DNA from: JBAVQS01 sp049694275 | GTDB lineage: Bacteria; Chloroflexota; Anaerolineae; UBA4142; SHND01 | Direction of reading: 5' to 3' | Assembly: GCA_049694275.1 (NCBI GenBank) | Contig: JBAVQS010000214.1 | Location: 1 to 17,679, forward strand | DNA length: 17,679 nt | Shown: one piece after another, positions 6,804 to 13,800 of the stretch | Position numbering within the stretch: the first letter of the stretch is position 1 | How the letters are laid out: the number at the start of each line of letters is the position of its first letter | The notes under the pieces: generated by a model | The model's database searches: none | Seen by the model: the letters and a program-made list of their open reading frames with translations, nothing else | What the model was told of the DNA's origin: nothing | Translations under genes and position numbers: made by a program

Positions 6804-7802
6804 TCATTGGGGGATTGAACGGGCGGGCGGACAGCTTGTCGCAAAATCGACCAGGTCCGTGACGAGCCGGGCCGGATTGCTGGCGAGCGCGTCAAATAGC
6901 AGCCCGGCGTGCCCGGCGCCCGGATAGATCAGGAGTTTGCTTCGGGCGCCGACAGCTTGCAACCTGGCCTGAAAATCCTTCGATATCCCCAGCGGGACCG
7001 TCGTGTCGGCATCGCCATGAATGAGAAGGATGGGGGGAAGGTCGGGACGCACAAAGTTGCTCGGCGATCCATTGACGAAATTCGCCTCTCCCTCGAACTC
7101 TTCGATGAGCACGGGGCCGGCGCCGCCGTTCTGGCGCTCAAAGGCCATCTGAGCATTGATGTCATATACCCCGGAGACGCCATAGAGGCCGGCCAGTTCA
7201 TCCGAAGTGTGATGAACGGCGGCGAGCCATTGTTTGTCCAGCACGGCCAGCGCAGTCAGGTGCGCGCCGGCGGATTGCCCGCCGACGATGACGCGGGTGG
7301 GGTCTCCGCCGTACCGGTCAATATTTTCGAGGGTCCATGCAATGACGGCTGCTATCTCGGCGGTCTGCTGGCGGTATGTTGTCCCGGCGGTGAGGGTATA
7401 TTCGGGCAGGACCGCGACCAGATCGTTGGGGACCAGCCGTTGAGCGACCGGGGCGTGAAGCTCCTTGGTATAATCTCGCCAGCCGCCGCCGTGGACAAAG
7501 ATCACGACCGGATGTTTGCCGGGGGGTTGGGGTTGATAGACATCGAGTTTTTCGCCCGGGAGGGGGCCATAGGGAATATTTCGGGCCAGGCCCGGATACT
7601 CAGCGTAAAAGCGGTCAGCGACGAGCTTGGCGTTGAAAAGGCTCGCATAAAAGACAATATCCTGACCTTTGAGAAAATAGACGGCGATCCCAACGGCGAG
7701 TAATGCGCCCGCCGTGGCGATCCAAACGCGCCGGCTGCCGAGCCGCGAGCGGCGCATGGAGGGAGGGGGTAGGTTATTCATGCAAACGGCATCCAACCTC
7801 AT
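6804..7802 (-). CDS. Membrane-anchored alpha/beta hydrolase (esterase/HSL-like)
   Basis: A 332-residue serine hydrolase of the carboxylesterase/lipase group, resembling BD-FAE and hormone-sensitive-lipase types. A basic N-terminus and one hydrophobic segment (about 26-44) suggest an uncleaved anchor with the catalytic domain outside the cytoplasm. The oxyanion motif is HGGGW (104-108), the nucleophile elbow is GGQSAGAH with Ser177, the acidic residue lies in HGDADTTVP (Asp264 or Asp266), and the catalytic His298 is in PGAGHAGLLF. It would cleave esters, possibly acyl or feruloyl groups on plant polysaccharide, which would suit its position two genes upstream of GH44. That link is inference. 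The ATG at 7802 follows the FKBP stop by 8 bp; the upstream GGCGAG is a weak ribosome site, so translational coupling is likely. Other in-frame ATGs at 7781 and 7757 have no better site. Confidence 0.85.
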   Translation of the reverse strand: MRLDAVCMNNLPPPSMRRSRLGSRRVWIATAGALLAVGIAVYFLKGQDIVFYASLFNAKLVADRFYAEYPGLARNIPYGPLPGEKLDVYQPQPPGKHPVVIFVHGGGWRDYTKELHAPVAQRLVPNDLVAVLPEYTLTAGTTYRQQTAEIAAVIAWTLENIDRYGGDPTRVIVGGQSAGAHLTALAVLDKQWLAAVHHTSDELAGLYGVSGVYDINAQMAFERQNGGAGPVLIEEFEGEANFVNGSPSNFVRPDLPPILLIHGDADTTVPLGISKDFQARLQAVGARSKLLIYPGAGHAGLLFDALASNPARLVTDLVDFATSCPPARSIPQ

Positions 7803-7810
7803 CTCGCCTA

Positions 7811-8251
7811 TTAATTTCCAGCTGAAGTGATTTCGACCAATTGAATATCAAAGTTAAGGTCTTTGCCGGCAAGTGGATGATTGGCGTCCAGTGTGACTGC
7901 TTCGGGGGTTGTCTCCGTCACGTTGACGACAAAGCTCTGCCCGTCGGGTTGGCGCAACTGCAATTGATCGCCGACCTTGGGATCCACATCCAGAGGGAAC
8001 TGATTTCGTGGAACGACAAGCACCATTTCGGGGTAGTGAGGGCCATAGGCCTCCTCGGATGGAATCTGTGTTGTTTTGTTCTCGCCGGTGTTCATTCCCT
8101 CCACCGCCGATTCAAATCCCGGGATGACCTGCCCTTCGCCAAGTGTAAATTCGAGCGGTTCGCGTCCCACCGAGCTGTCAAACACAGTGCCATCATTCAA
8201 CTTGCCTGTATAATGTACCTTGACGAGATCGCCATTCTTGGCCAGTCCCAT
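7811..8251 (-). CDS. FKBP-type peptidyl-prolyl isomerase (SlyD-like)
   Basis: A 146-residue cytoplasmic cis-trans prolyl isomerase and chaperone. The N-terminal FKBP half carries VKVHYTGKLNDGTVFDSS (10-27, with Tyr14, Phe24 and Asp25 of the active site) and VIPGFESAVEGM (42-53). After EEAYG (66-70) comes an insert-in-flap segment, PHYPEMVLVVPRNQFP and onwards to about 125, which is the chaperone domain of SlyD proteins. The FKBP fold closes with NHPLAGKDLNFDIQLVEI (124-141). The His-rich metal-binding tail of E. coli SlyD is absent. There is no signal peptide. ATG at 8251 has GAGGAG 8 nt upstream. It is the first gene of the minus-strand run ending with GDPD and might help fold products of the operon, although the secreted ones leave the compartment. 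Confidence 0.93.
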   Translation of the reverse strand: MGLAKNGDLVKVHYTGKLNDGTVFDSSVGREPLEFTLGEGQVIPGFESAVEGMNTGENKTTQIPSEEAYGPHYPEMVLVVPRNQFPLDVDPKVGDQLQLRQPDGQSFVVNVTETTPEAVTLDANHPLAGKDLNFDIQLVEITSAGN

Positions 8252-8333
8252 ACCCGCAACTCCTCGTGTGTTTTATTTTGCGCCGGCGCGCATTTCGGTC
8301 CATGCCATCCGGCGCCGCTTGCCAAGCCGAACC

Positions 8334-8342
8334 ATTGTAACA
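8334..8342 (-). promoter_or_regulatory. Candidate extended -10 promoter for the FKBP-to-GDPD operon
   Basis: On the minus strand TGTTACAAT matches an extended -10 (TG, one base, then TACAAT with five of six bases). It would start transcription near 8327, about 76 nt ahead of the FKBP start. No good -35 hexamer lies 17 bp upstream, so the call is tentative. Confidence 0.4.
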
Positions 8343-8454
8343 CAAATCACAGCGCCTACGCTCATACTGCGTGGGCGATTCCTCACAAACGCGTCCGCCA
8401 TCGGGTTATAAGGCCTTGCGCCTGCCCCTTTGTTTGGATCTTGCTGTGATAACA

Positions 8455-8488
8455 AAGAGGGGCAGACCCCCAAAGGTCCGCCCCTCTT
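8455..8488 (-). terminator. Intrinsic terminator of the SPFH/DUF2207 operon
   Basis: Read on the minus strand, a 14-bp stem (AAGAGGGGCGGACC paired with GGTCTGCCCCTCTT, one G-U pair) encloses a 6-nt loop and runs into CTCTTTGTT. It begins 13 bp after the SPFH-gene stop and separates this operon from the FKBP operon. Confidence 0.75.
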
Positions 8489-8501
8489 GCTCTGGCTCTG
8501 G

Positions 8502-9548
8502 CTACATCTCTTTGAGTCGCTGCTGCCATTTAGCGGTCAGCATTTTGTAGGTGTCTTCGCTGATCTGGCCGTTGGCAAAACGCATATCGAGGCTGTCGAG
8601 CATTTGCTGGACCTGCTCTTTGGTCTGCGGCGCGGCGCCACCTGCGCTCTGGGCCGGCGCGGCCTGGGACTGTTGCGGTTGCTGCGGCTGCGGCTGTTGC
8701 TGTTGGAAGGCCTGGCCCATCATCCCGGCCATTTGCGCGCCCAACCCGATCCCGGCGCCCAGCCCAACCCCCGTCCCGGCGCCGCCGGAGGGATTGTTGG
8801 CTGCATCGCCCATAGCCCGCGCCGCCTTGAACTTCATGTAGGCGTCCATGTTGCCAATGGCGCCCATCGACGCCCGCTCGTCAATCGCCTTGGCGGTCTC
8901 TTCGGTCGGGGTGATAGCGGTCAGGTAAAAGGCGAGCAGGTTGAGGCCGAGCCCCGCAAAATCGTCTGCCAACTGGGCCTTGGCGCCTGCGCTGAACTCA
9001 TTGTAATGGGCAGGGAGGTCGAGCAATGAGCGCTTCATCTCACCCATGAGATCGGTGAATTTGCTCACGATCATGCTGCGCAAATAGTCCGCGACATCGC
9101 TCGTCGTAAAGGCGCCCTGTTGGCCGACCACGCCGTTCACAAAGAGCGCCGGGTCTTTGACCTGGTAGGCGTACGAGCCGAACGCGCGGAGCCGCGCCAT
9201 GCCAAAATCGGCGTCTCGAAAGACGATCGGTTCGGGCGTTCCCCACTTTTGGTCGAGGAACTGGCGCATGTTGACGAATACGACCTCGGCCGGGAACGGG
9301 CTCTTGCCCATCGTCGCCATGCCGATAATGCTGGAGAGGATCGGGATGTTGGCTGTCGTGATCGTATGCCGTCCAGGGCCAAGGACATCGAGCGCCTTGC
9401 CATCGCGGAAAAAGACCGCCGTCTGGCTCTCGCGCACAATCACCTGTGAGCCCAGCCGAAAATCGCCAGGACCCCCTTCGGGCTCGCGGTGTACAATCTC
9501 TTGGCCGGTCTCGTCCAAAAATTGGACGACATCAATAATGCGTGCCAT
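8502..9548 (-). CDS. SPFH-domain protein (YdjI/'virion core protein'-like) with SHOCT-like C-terminus
   Basis: A 348-residue cytoplasmic scaffold-type protein. The start at 9548 is preferred because GGAGGT (9554-9559) sits 5 nt upstream; an extension to 9596 lacks this. The N-terminal MARIIDVVQFLDETGQEIVHREP leads into an SPFH/band-7 domain (about 35-225), with GSQVIVRESQTAVFFRDGKALDVLGPGRHTI being characteristic of the YdjI subgroup. No transmembrane segment is present. A Gly/Gln/Ala-rich linker (about 252-310) precedes a short helical hairpin, MLDSLDMRFANGQISEDTYKML (316-337), which resembles a SHOCT domain. In Bacillus subtilis YdjI is recruited to the membrane by zinc-ribbon membrane partners in an operon with a PspA homologue, and the neighbours here include a zinc-ribbon membrane protein. 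A role in membrane organisation or stress is inferred. It is the last gene of the cluster. Confidence 0.88.
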   Translation of the reverse strand: MARIIDVVQFLDETGQEIVHREPEGGPGDFRLGSQVIVRESQTAVFFRDGKALDVLGPGRHTITTANIPILSSIIGMATMGKSPFPAEVVFVNMRQFLDQKWGTPEPIVFRDADFGMARLRAFGSYAYQVKDPALFVNGVVGQQGAFTTSDVADYLRSMIVSKFTDLMGEMKRSLLDLPAHYNEFSAGAKAQLADDFAGLGLNLLAFYLTAITPTEETAKAIDERASMGAIGNMDAYMKFKAARAMGDAANNPSGGAGTGVGLGAGIGLGAQMAGMMGQAFQQQQPQPQQPQQSQAAPAQSAGGAAPQTKEQVQQMLDSLDMRFANGQISEDTYKMLTAKWQQRLKEM

Positions 9549-9659
9549 GGATAACCTCCGGGTGACGGGTCTCAGGGCAGTCACAACTTGTGCCATCTGC
9601 GACCTGGGACGTGGCCGTCACTTGACTAATAGTTGTGGTATAGTTGGTTGATCGGGTTG

Positions 9660-10697
9660 TCATTTAAGCTTGGGACTCTGCTTGATTTCAGTCGGGGCGA
9701 CGACCTGGCCGACCTGGGCGCGGGTTTCATTGCCCCAGTTCTCAATCCAAAAGCGTCCGCCGCTTTCTGCATCATAGCGCGTATAGTTGACCGAGCCCGA
9801 TTGGATACCGCTCGGTCCTTCGACAGAGACGCTGGACACGCCCTGCTCCGCACGTGTATAGGTCTTGGTGCTATAGGTGAGCGTATCCGGCAGCGGCATG
9901 GGCGCGGTGAACGGAATTTCCAGGGTCATCGCCAGTTGCCCATTCGCCGCGACGCGCAGCCAGTGGTTGGGCTCGTGGTTTTGCAGCAAATAGGCATAAG
10001 ATGGGCCTGCGGTTCCCGAATAGATAATGCGACCGGCGACGACATAGTCCGTGGCGCCAAAAGTGAACGAATCGCCCAGCTTGAGCTGATCGAAAGCGAG
10101 TGGCGGCGCATCCGCGCGCGTGGGGGGGGTGATCGGTGTTACCTGGGGTTGGGGCGCCGGTGTGCTCGCTGGTGTGGGCGCCATTGCAGATGCAGGTAGC
10201 TTTCCCATCGCCAGATATTGCTCGCGTGCGTCCAATCGGGTATTGAGACCGGCCGTGACATCGGTCAGCGCGGCGAGTTGATTGGGAATTGCGTCATTGT
10301 TCCGAATGGCGACGGTGAGATGGTCAAGGGCAGTGGATAGTTGTTCCACCCCGCTGGCGAGGGCGGAATCGAATTGATAGATCTGGTCGAGGTCGTTCTC
10401 CTTGATCTGAGCGGCGTCAAACCAGCCTGCATAACCGCGCGGCGCCGTGCGCAGCCGAGCGATCACGCGTTGCAATTGCTGATTGGCCCGCTCGAGCGCG
10501 GTCAAATATTGAAAGAGGTCCGAAGTGGTCGCTTGCTGCGTCAAGCGCGTAATCCGGTCCCGTTGTGCTTCGTACTGGGAAGCAAGCTGATCGCGCAGAG
10601 TCTTGTCCGCATCGCGGCGGCTCTCCTTGGCCTGGTATCCCGCATAACCGGGAATGACGTTGGCCAGGCTGCGAATGGTTTGTTGAAAATCTGACAT
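9660..10697 (-). CDS. Helical protein with C-terminal DUF4178 domain
   Basis: A 345-residue soluble protein. Residues 1-165 are mostly charged and helical (GYAGYQAKESRRDADKTLRDQLASQ and onwards) and may form coiled coils. A Pro/Ala/Thr-rich linker spans about 168-198. Residues ~204-335 look like a DUF4178 beta domain, starting LKLGDSFTFGATDYVVAGRIIYSG and continuing with YAYLLQN and WLRVAANGQLAMTLE. DUF4178 has no known biochemical function and is often found beside SPFH, PspA-like or zinc-ribbon membrane genes. No signal peptide or membrane span is visible. ATG at 10697 follows GAGGGAG by about 11 nt. It lies 154 bp after the zinc-ribbon gene, with a possible promoter between, and 111 bp before the SPFH gene. 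The helical N-terminus could stand in for PspA, but this is speculation. Confidence 0.8.
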   Translation of the reverse strand: MSDFQQTIRSLANVIPGYAGYQAKESRRDADKTLRDQLASQYEAQRDRITRLTQQATTSDLFQYLTALERANQQLQRVIARLRTAPRGYAGWFDAAQIKENDLDQIYQFDSALASGVEQLSTALDHLTVAIRNNDAIPNQLAALTDVTAGLNTRLDAREQYLAMGKLPASAMAPTPASTPAPQPQVTPITPPTRADAPPLAFDQLKLGDSFTFGATDYVVAGRIIYSGTAGPSYAYLLQNHEPNHWLRVAANGQLAMTLEIPFTAPMPLPDTLTYSTKTYTRAEQGVSSVSVEGPSGIQSGSVNYTRYDAESGGRFWIENWGNETRAQVGQVVAPTEIKQSPKLK

Positions 10698-10732
10698 TTA
10701 GTTATCCACTCCCTCTTGTGCGAACCCATACG

Positions 10733-10761
10733 ACGATATTTGAACCAATAAGTAAAGTCAA
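10733..10761 (-). promoter_or_regulatory. Possible internal promoter for the DUF4178-SPFH gene pair
   Basis: On the minus strand TTGACT (10756-10761) is followed by a 17-bp spacer and TATCGT (10733-10738). Start of transcription would be near 10726, 28 nt before the DUF4178 start. A separate perfect TATAAT at 10795-10800 has no well-spaced -35. The 154-bp gap supports independent expression of the two downstream genes. Confidence 0.45.
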
Positions 10762-10851
10762 CGGCATCTGCTTACGCTGCTGTTCCGTGTGTTCATTATA
10801 CGCGGTAGGTCCGTTCTCAACCTGACGGTATGCTGACATTTGATTGCCAAT

Positions 10852-11460
10852 TTACTGCGGCGGCGCCCCGGGTGTGGTCGGAACCGGAGACGGCGCAGCC
10901 TGCGGCGCGACGGGAGTGGCGGTCGTTTGCGGCGCATCGGGCGGAATAAAGAGCTCGACCCCGCAATAAGGACATTTGACGATGCCTTTGCCAACCAGTT
11001 CGCGCACCCCGCCGCAATTGGGACATTTGTTGCTCCCCACGTGCGCCACGTCCTTCGAGTAAAAGACGCCTTTGGCCCAATCGATATAGCCACTGAACAG
11101 GCCCTGATTGACCAGTTCGTAAATGTCGCTCCGCACCTCTTCGCGTGTCATGTGCTGTTCGATCAAGATCGTATTGAGCGACACCTGGCCCTGCGCCTGA
11201 ATCATGCCCAGCAGGCGTTCCTTTTTTCGGACCTCGGCCATTTCGTGCGCCTCGACACCCCCTTTGACAAAGAGGTAGGCCCCGACCCCACCAAAGAGGA
11301 GGAGCGGGATGACGCCGAAAAGTCCAAGCCCCAGAATCAACCCGCCGGCGGTGAGACTGCGCCCCGCGAACATGGCGCCGGCCCACAGCGCGACAATGAG
11401 GAAAATGACCAGGCCAACGACGATCAGAATGACGCCGACTGTGCGGCCGCTACCAATCAT
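10852..11460 (-). CDS. Two-TM membrane protein with winged-helix-like segment and C-terminal zinc ribbon
   Basis: A 202-residue inner-membrane protein. Two hydrophobic spans (about 7-31 and 37-66) form an N-terminal hairpin. A charged region (about 72-135) containing RKKERLLGMIQAQGQVSLNTILIEQHMTREEVRSDIYELVNQGLFSGYID resembles a winged-helix or PCI-like fold. It is followed by a zinc ribbon, CPNC (146-149) and CPYC (163-166), and a Pro/Ala/Thr-rich tail. The soluble part most likely faces the cytoplasm. Zinc-ribbon membrane proteins partner SPFH proteins in the Bacillus ydj operon, so a role in recruiting the SPFH protein at 8502-9548 is plausible. ATG at 11460 has AAGGAGAG about 8 nt upstream, and the gene begins 14 bp after the DUF2207 gene, so the two are co-transcribed. 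Exact function is unknown. Confidence 0.82.
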   Translation of the reverse strand: MIGSGRTVGVILIVVGLVIFLIVALWAGAMFAGRSLTAGGLILGLGLFGVIPLLLFGGVGAYLFVKGGVEAHEMAEVRKKERLLGMIQAQGQVSLNTILIEQHMTREEVRSDIYELVNQGLFSGYIDWAKGVFYSKDVAHVGSNKCPNCGGVRELVGKGIVKCPYCGVELFIPPDAPQTTATPVAPQAAPSPVPTTPGAPPQ

Positions 11461-11474
11461 GTCAATCTCTCCTT

Positions 11475-13367
11475 TTATCCAAAGCCGGAGCCGCCGCCCC
11501 CACCGCCGCCCCCGCCGCCGCCTCCGCCACCTGACCAGCCGCCGCCACCGCTGCTCGAACTCGCAGGCGTGCTTGTAAAGACGGAGGAGGTGGTGTTGAG
11601 CATCGAGGTCAGGCCGTCGCTGATGGAATTAAGGCTGCGTGCCATCCCGGCGGAGGCCTGGTCGAGCGAAGGCATCTGCCCCATGCCCCCTGTAGTGGAT
11701 GGCATGCCGCTGACATTGTTCATCCCGCTACCCGAATGAGGTCCGTAATAGGTGGGGGCATAGGGGTATCCGTAAAGTGTATACCAGGGCGGGGCGGGCG
11801 TGTTAACCTGTGCGAACTTGCTGACCCAACTCCGTTCGAGGCCAAAGGCGATGGCATAGGGAAGGTATTTGTCAAACTGGTCCTTGGCCTCTTCCAGTTT
11901 CGTGTATTTTTCGATGTTGGCTAGATAGCGCTTGAAGGCATTCCATTTCGCGGCGGCGGTCGCACCCTTGATCGTCTTTTGCGGCATAAATGGGCCGAGG
12001 ACAAGCAGACCAAGGCCGACCAGGCCAAAGGCGACGAGCGGACAAAAGAAGGCATCGGTCAGATCGGACAGCGCGACCGTGAGCACGAACCCGATAAATC
12101 CAAGCACGACAAGCGCCACGATGCCGAGCACCACAAAGAGAATCCGCTGGGAATTGGGGTTTTTACTAAAATAGCCAACCTTGACGACCTCTTGATAAAG
12201 CTCGTCCTTGATTTGCGGAAGGACGGTGTAAAAGCTCTCCTTGAGATCTGACAGGTTGCGGACGTTCCCGGAAGCAAAAATCTTGCGCAGGAGCGTTTGT
12301 TCGTATGGGCGCAAGCCGGAGGTGTCGCCGACGAGCTCAAAGGAAAAATCGCGGATCATCCCGATGCCGAGAAATCCAGGCTTGTCGTTTTCATTCATCC
12401 GGATGATCTGGCGCCGCGCCAGGTCGATGATCGTCGCAATGATATCCTGCATGTCGGCTTTTTCGTCGATGAGTGTGCCGACAATACCGGCCGGCATCTC
12501 TTCGGGCGGTGCGGTGTAAAACTCGGCGATGACCCCCTGGGGCTGGTCACGGCCGCGCGTATACCAGAGCAGGTAGAGCCCTAAAAATCCGCCGATCAGC
12601 ACGACCAGCGAGATCACAATTGAAATCAGAGTATAAATGGGTGCGTTCTGCTGGCGTTGGTCGAGCGCCGTTTGCCAGGCGGGCACCGCCGCTGTCACTG
12701 CGCCGTGGGGGAATTGCGCGCGCAATTCCCATTCCGTCCCCGGGCCTAGATTAGCGCTCTTAAAGACGACCGTCTGCCCGTTGGACACCTGAGCCTGTTC
12801 CGGATGCTCCCCGTTGTCAACATAGGTGGTCGCATGAATCTGGCTCGGGTCGAAATTGGTGGGCAGGTGAAGCGTGGTAGTTGATGCGAGAATGGGATAC
12901 TGGCGATCGCTCTCGATAAACTTCCACCAGAACTGGTCGCCATCCGGATAGATGCGCAGCCCGCCCGTGACGGTGTACTCGAGCTTGAAGGTGCGGGTCT
13001 GATTGGAAGTATAGTCAAAGAACCACTTGATATATTCCTGGCCGTTCTCCGTGTACAACTCGAAAGTGTGCGCCGTCTCGCTGGTGCTCTGTGCATAAGA
13101 CTGCCCGTTTTCGCTTACCCGCCAACCGGTGATCCCGTCGTACCGGGATGGGTCAAAATAACGATAGGCGAAATGGAACGGGCCGCCGATGAACTTGACC
13201 TGCCACGTTTCGATAAAATGGATGTTGCCCTGAGTGTCAATCGTCACATCGCCGTCGCGGCGCGTGACTTCGACGGAGCCACTGGCGGCGTGGGATTGAC
13301 CTGCGGTGATCGTCAAAAGCGCGATCAAGAGCAGCATGCCGAGCGCGTGAGAACGGAATTTTTTCAT
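11475..13367 (-). CDS. DUF2207-domain membrane protein with glycine-rich C-terminus
   Basis: A 630-residue membrane protein. A signal peptide (about 1-28, MKKFRSHALGMLLLIALLTITAG then SHAASG) is followed by an extracytoplasmic beta-rich DUF2207 domain (about 30-225). Membrane spans lie at about 243-268, 409-432 and 442-462. Between the first and second is a cytoplasmic region with PAGIVGTLIDEKADMQDIIATIIDLARR (292-319), the part typical of DUF2207 proteins; after the third come YLANIEKYTK and YLPYAIAFGLERSW (501-514), also typical. The tail (about 525-630) is Tyr/Pro/Ser-rich and ends in a long Gly run broken by Trp and closing SGFG. Topology is N-out, with the tail on the outside or inside depending on the spans. 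Function is unknown for the family. Here it heads the cluster with zinc-ribbon, DUF4178 and SPFH genes. The Shine-Dalgarno before 13367 is weak. Confidence 0.85.
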   Translation of the reverse strand: MKKFRSHALGMLLLIALLTITAGQSHAASGSVEVTRRDGDVTIDTQGNIHFIETWQVKFIGGPFHFAYRYFDPSRYDGITGWRVSENGQSYAQSTSETAHTFELYTENGQEYIKWFFDYTSNQTRTFKLEYTVTGGLRIYPDGDQFWWKFIESDRQYPILASTTTLHLPTNFDPSQIHATTYVDNGEHPEQAQVSNGQTVVFKSANLGPGTEWELRAQFPHGAVTAAVPAWQTALDQRQQNAPIYTLISIVISLVVLIGGFLGLYLLWYTRGRDQPQGVIAEFYTAPPEEMPAGIVGTLIDEKADMQDIIATIIDLARRQIIRMNENDKPGFLGIGMIRDFSFELVGDTSGLRPYEQTLLRKIFASGNVRNLSDLKESFYTVLPQIKDELYQEVVKVGYFSKNPNSQRILFVVLGIVALVVLGFIGFVLTVALSDLTDAFFCPLVAFGLVGLGLLVLGPFMPQKTIKGATAAAKWNAFKRYLANIEKYTKLEEAKDQFDKYLPYAIAFGLERSWVSKFAQVNTPAPPWYTLYGYPYAPTYYGPHSGSGMNNVSGMPSTTGGMGQMPSLDQASAGMARSLNSISDGLTSMLNTTSSVFTSTPASSSSGGGGWSGGGGGGGGGGGGGGSGFG

Positions 13368-13409
13368 GGTAAATCGAATCCGGGTGTGTGAGTGTCAAAT
13401 CCAGAACGA

Positions 13410-13438
13410 ATTATAAGACAAATAGAGACAAAATTCAA
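13410..13438 (-). promoter_or_regulatory. Promoter of the DUF2207-zinc ribbon-DUF4178-SPFH operon
   Basis: On the minus strand a perfect -10 TATAAT (13410-13415) is preceded by a 17-bp spacer and TTGAAT (13433-13438), which keeps the TTGA of the -35 consensus. Predicted start near 13403 gives a ~36-nt leader. This looks like an ordinary housekeeping-sigma promoter; no sigma-54 (-24/-12) site, as used by some psp operons, is evident. Confidence 0.65.
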
Positions 13439-13508
13439 AGGCGACTGAGCTCGCCGTTTTGGTCCAAGATTCGAAAAGTGGTTAAAAACCCAAGCTCTCG
13501 ATAGGGCA

Positions 13509-13537
13509 TTGACGCGGCATCGCATTTGTTCTATACT
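13509..13537 (+). promoter_or_regulatory. Promoter of the metalloprotease-like gene
   Basis: TTGACG (13509-13514), a 17-bp spacer, and TATACT (13532-13537) match the housekeeping consensus at five of six positions each. Transcription would start near 13544 and leave a leader of about 257 nt before the ATG at 13801, unusually long for a simple structural gene. Confidence 0.65.
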
Positions 13538-13555
13538 TGTGGCGGTGATGAACGT

Positions 13556-13625
13556 CCGGCGACTGATGACAGGTCGCGGATATGCCAAAACCCTCCTGGT
13601 TTAATTACAGCGCGGGTTTTTGTGT
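13556..13625 (+). promoter_or_regulatory. Possible attenuator-like hairpins in the metalloprotease leader
   Basis: A stem of CC-GCGAC with GTCGC-GG (13556-13563 and 13573-13579, one bulged G) is followed by AAAACCC (13587-13593). This last segment can pair either with GGTTT at 13598-13602 as a tight hairpin, or with GGGTTTT at 13614-13620. The latter runs into a U-rich stretch (TTGTGTTTTTG) like a weak terminator. The two pairings are mutually exclusive. No known riboswitch consensus was recognised, and the terminator stem is only 7 bp with a 20-nt loop, so this is a hypothesis. Confidence 0.3.
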
Positions 13626-13800
13626 TTTTGCTGGCCATCCGCGTCCACTCGCCCCGTTTGTCTCCGATTGATCTGCTTCACCAAGGAGGAAAACATCTCA
13701 CTGGTCAACTGTTTCTTGTAGCCCCCAAGTCACGCGATTCTCGTGTGGCAATTGTCTTGAGTATTAGTGTTTGCACGTTGTATAGAGGAGAAGAAGGAAA

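Larger units (their letters stand above)
13368..13800. other. Divergent intergenic region between the DUF2207 operon and the metalloprotease gene
   Basis: 433 bp without a convincing gene. It holds a minus-strand promoter near the DUF2207 gene, a plus-strand promoter ~100 bp away, and a ~257-nt plus-strand leader with hairpin-forming segments. A plus-strand open frame through 13526-13804 begins inside the promoter and has no ribosome site, so it is not called. A good AAGGAGGA at about 13681-13688 is not followed by an ATG/GTG/TTG start at normal distance. Confidence 0.6.

Noticed and set aside
10840..11739. 299-codon plus-strand open frame opposite the zinc-ribbon and DUF2207 genes
   Set aside because: The poly-Pro stretch is just the complement of the poly-Gly tail; no start signal or domain is seen.
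13541..13580. Fluoride-riboswitch-like words (GATGA and CTGATGAC) in the leader
   Set aside because: The spacing is too short for the known aptamer pseudoknot and the required stems do not form; the downstream gene is not a fluoride exporter.
13757..13786. Second promoter-like pair (TTGAGT and TATAGA) just before the metalloprotease start
   Set aside because: The 18-bp spaced match is weak and would place the transcript start inside the ribosome binding site.
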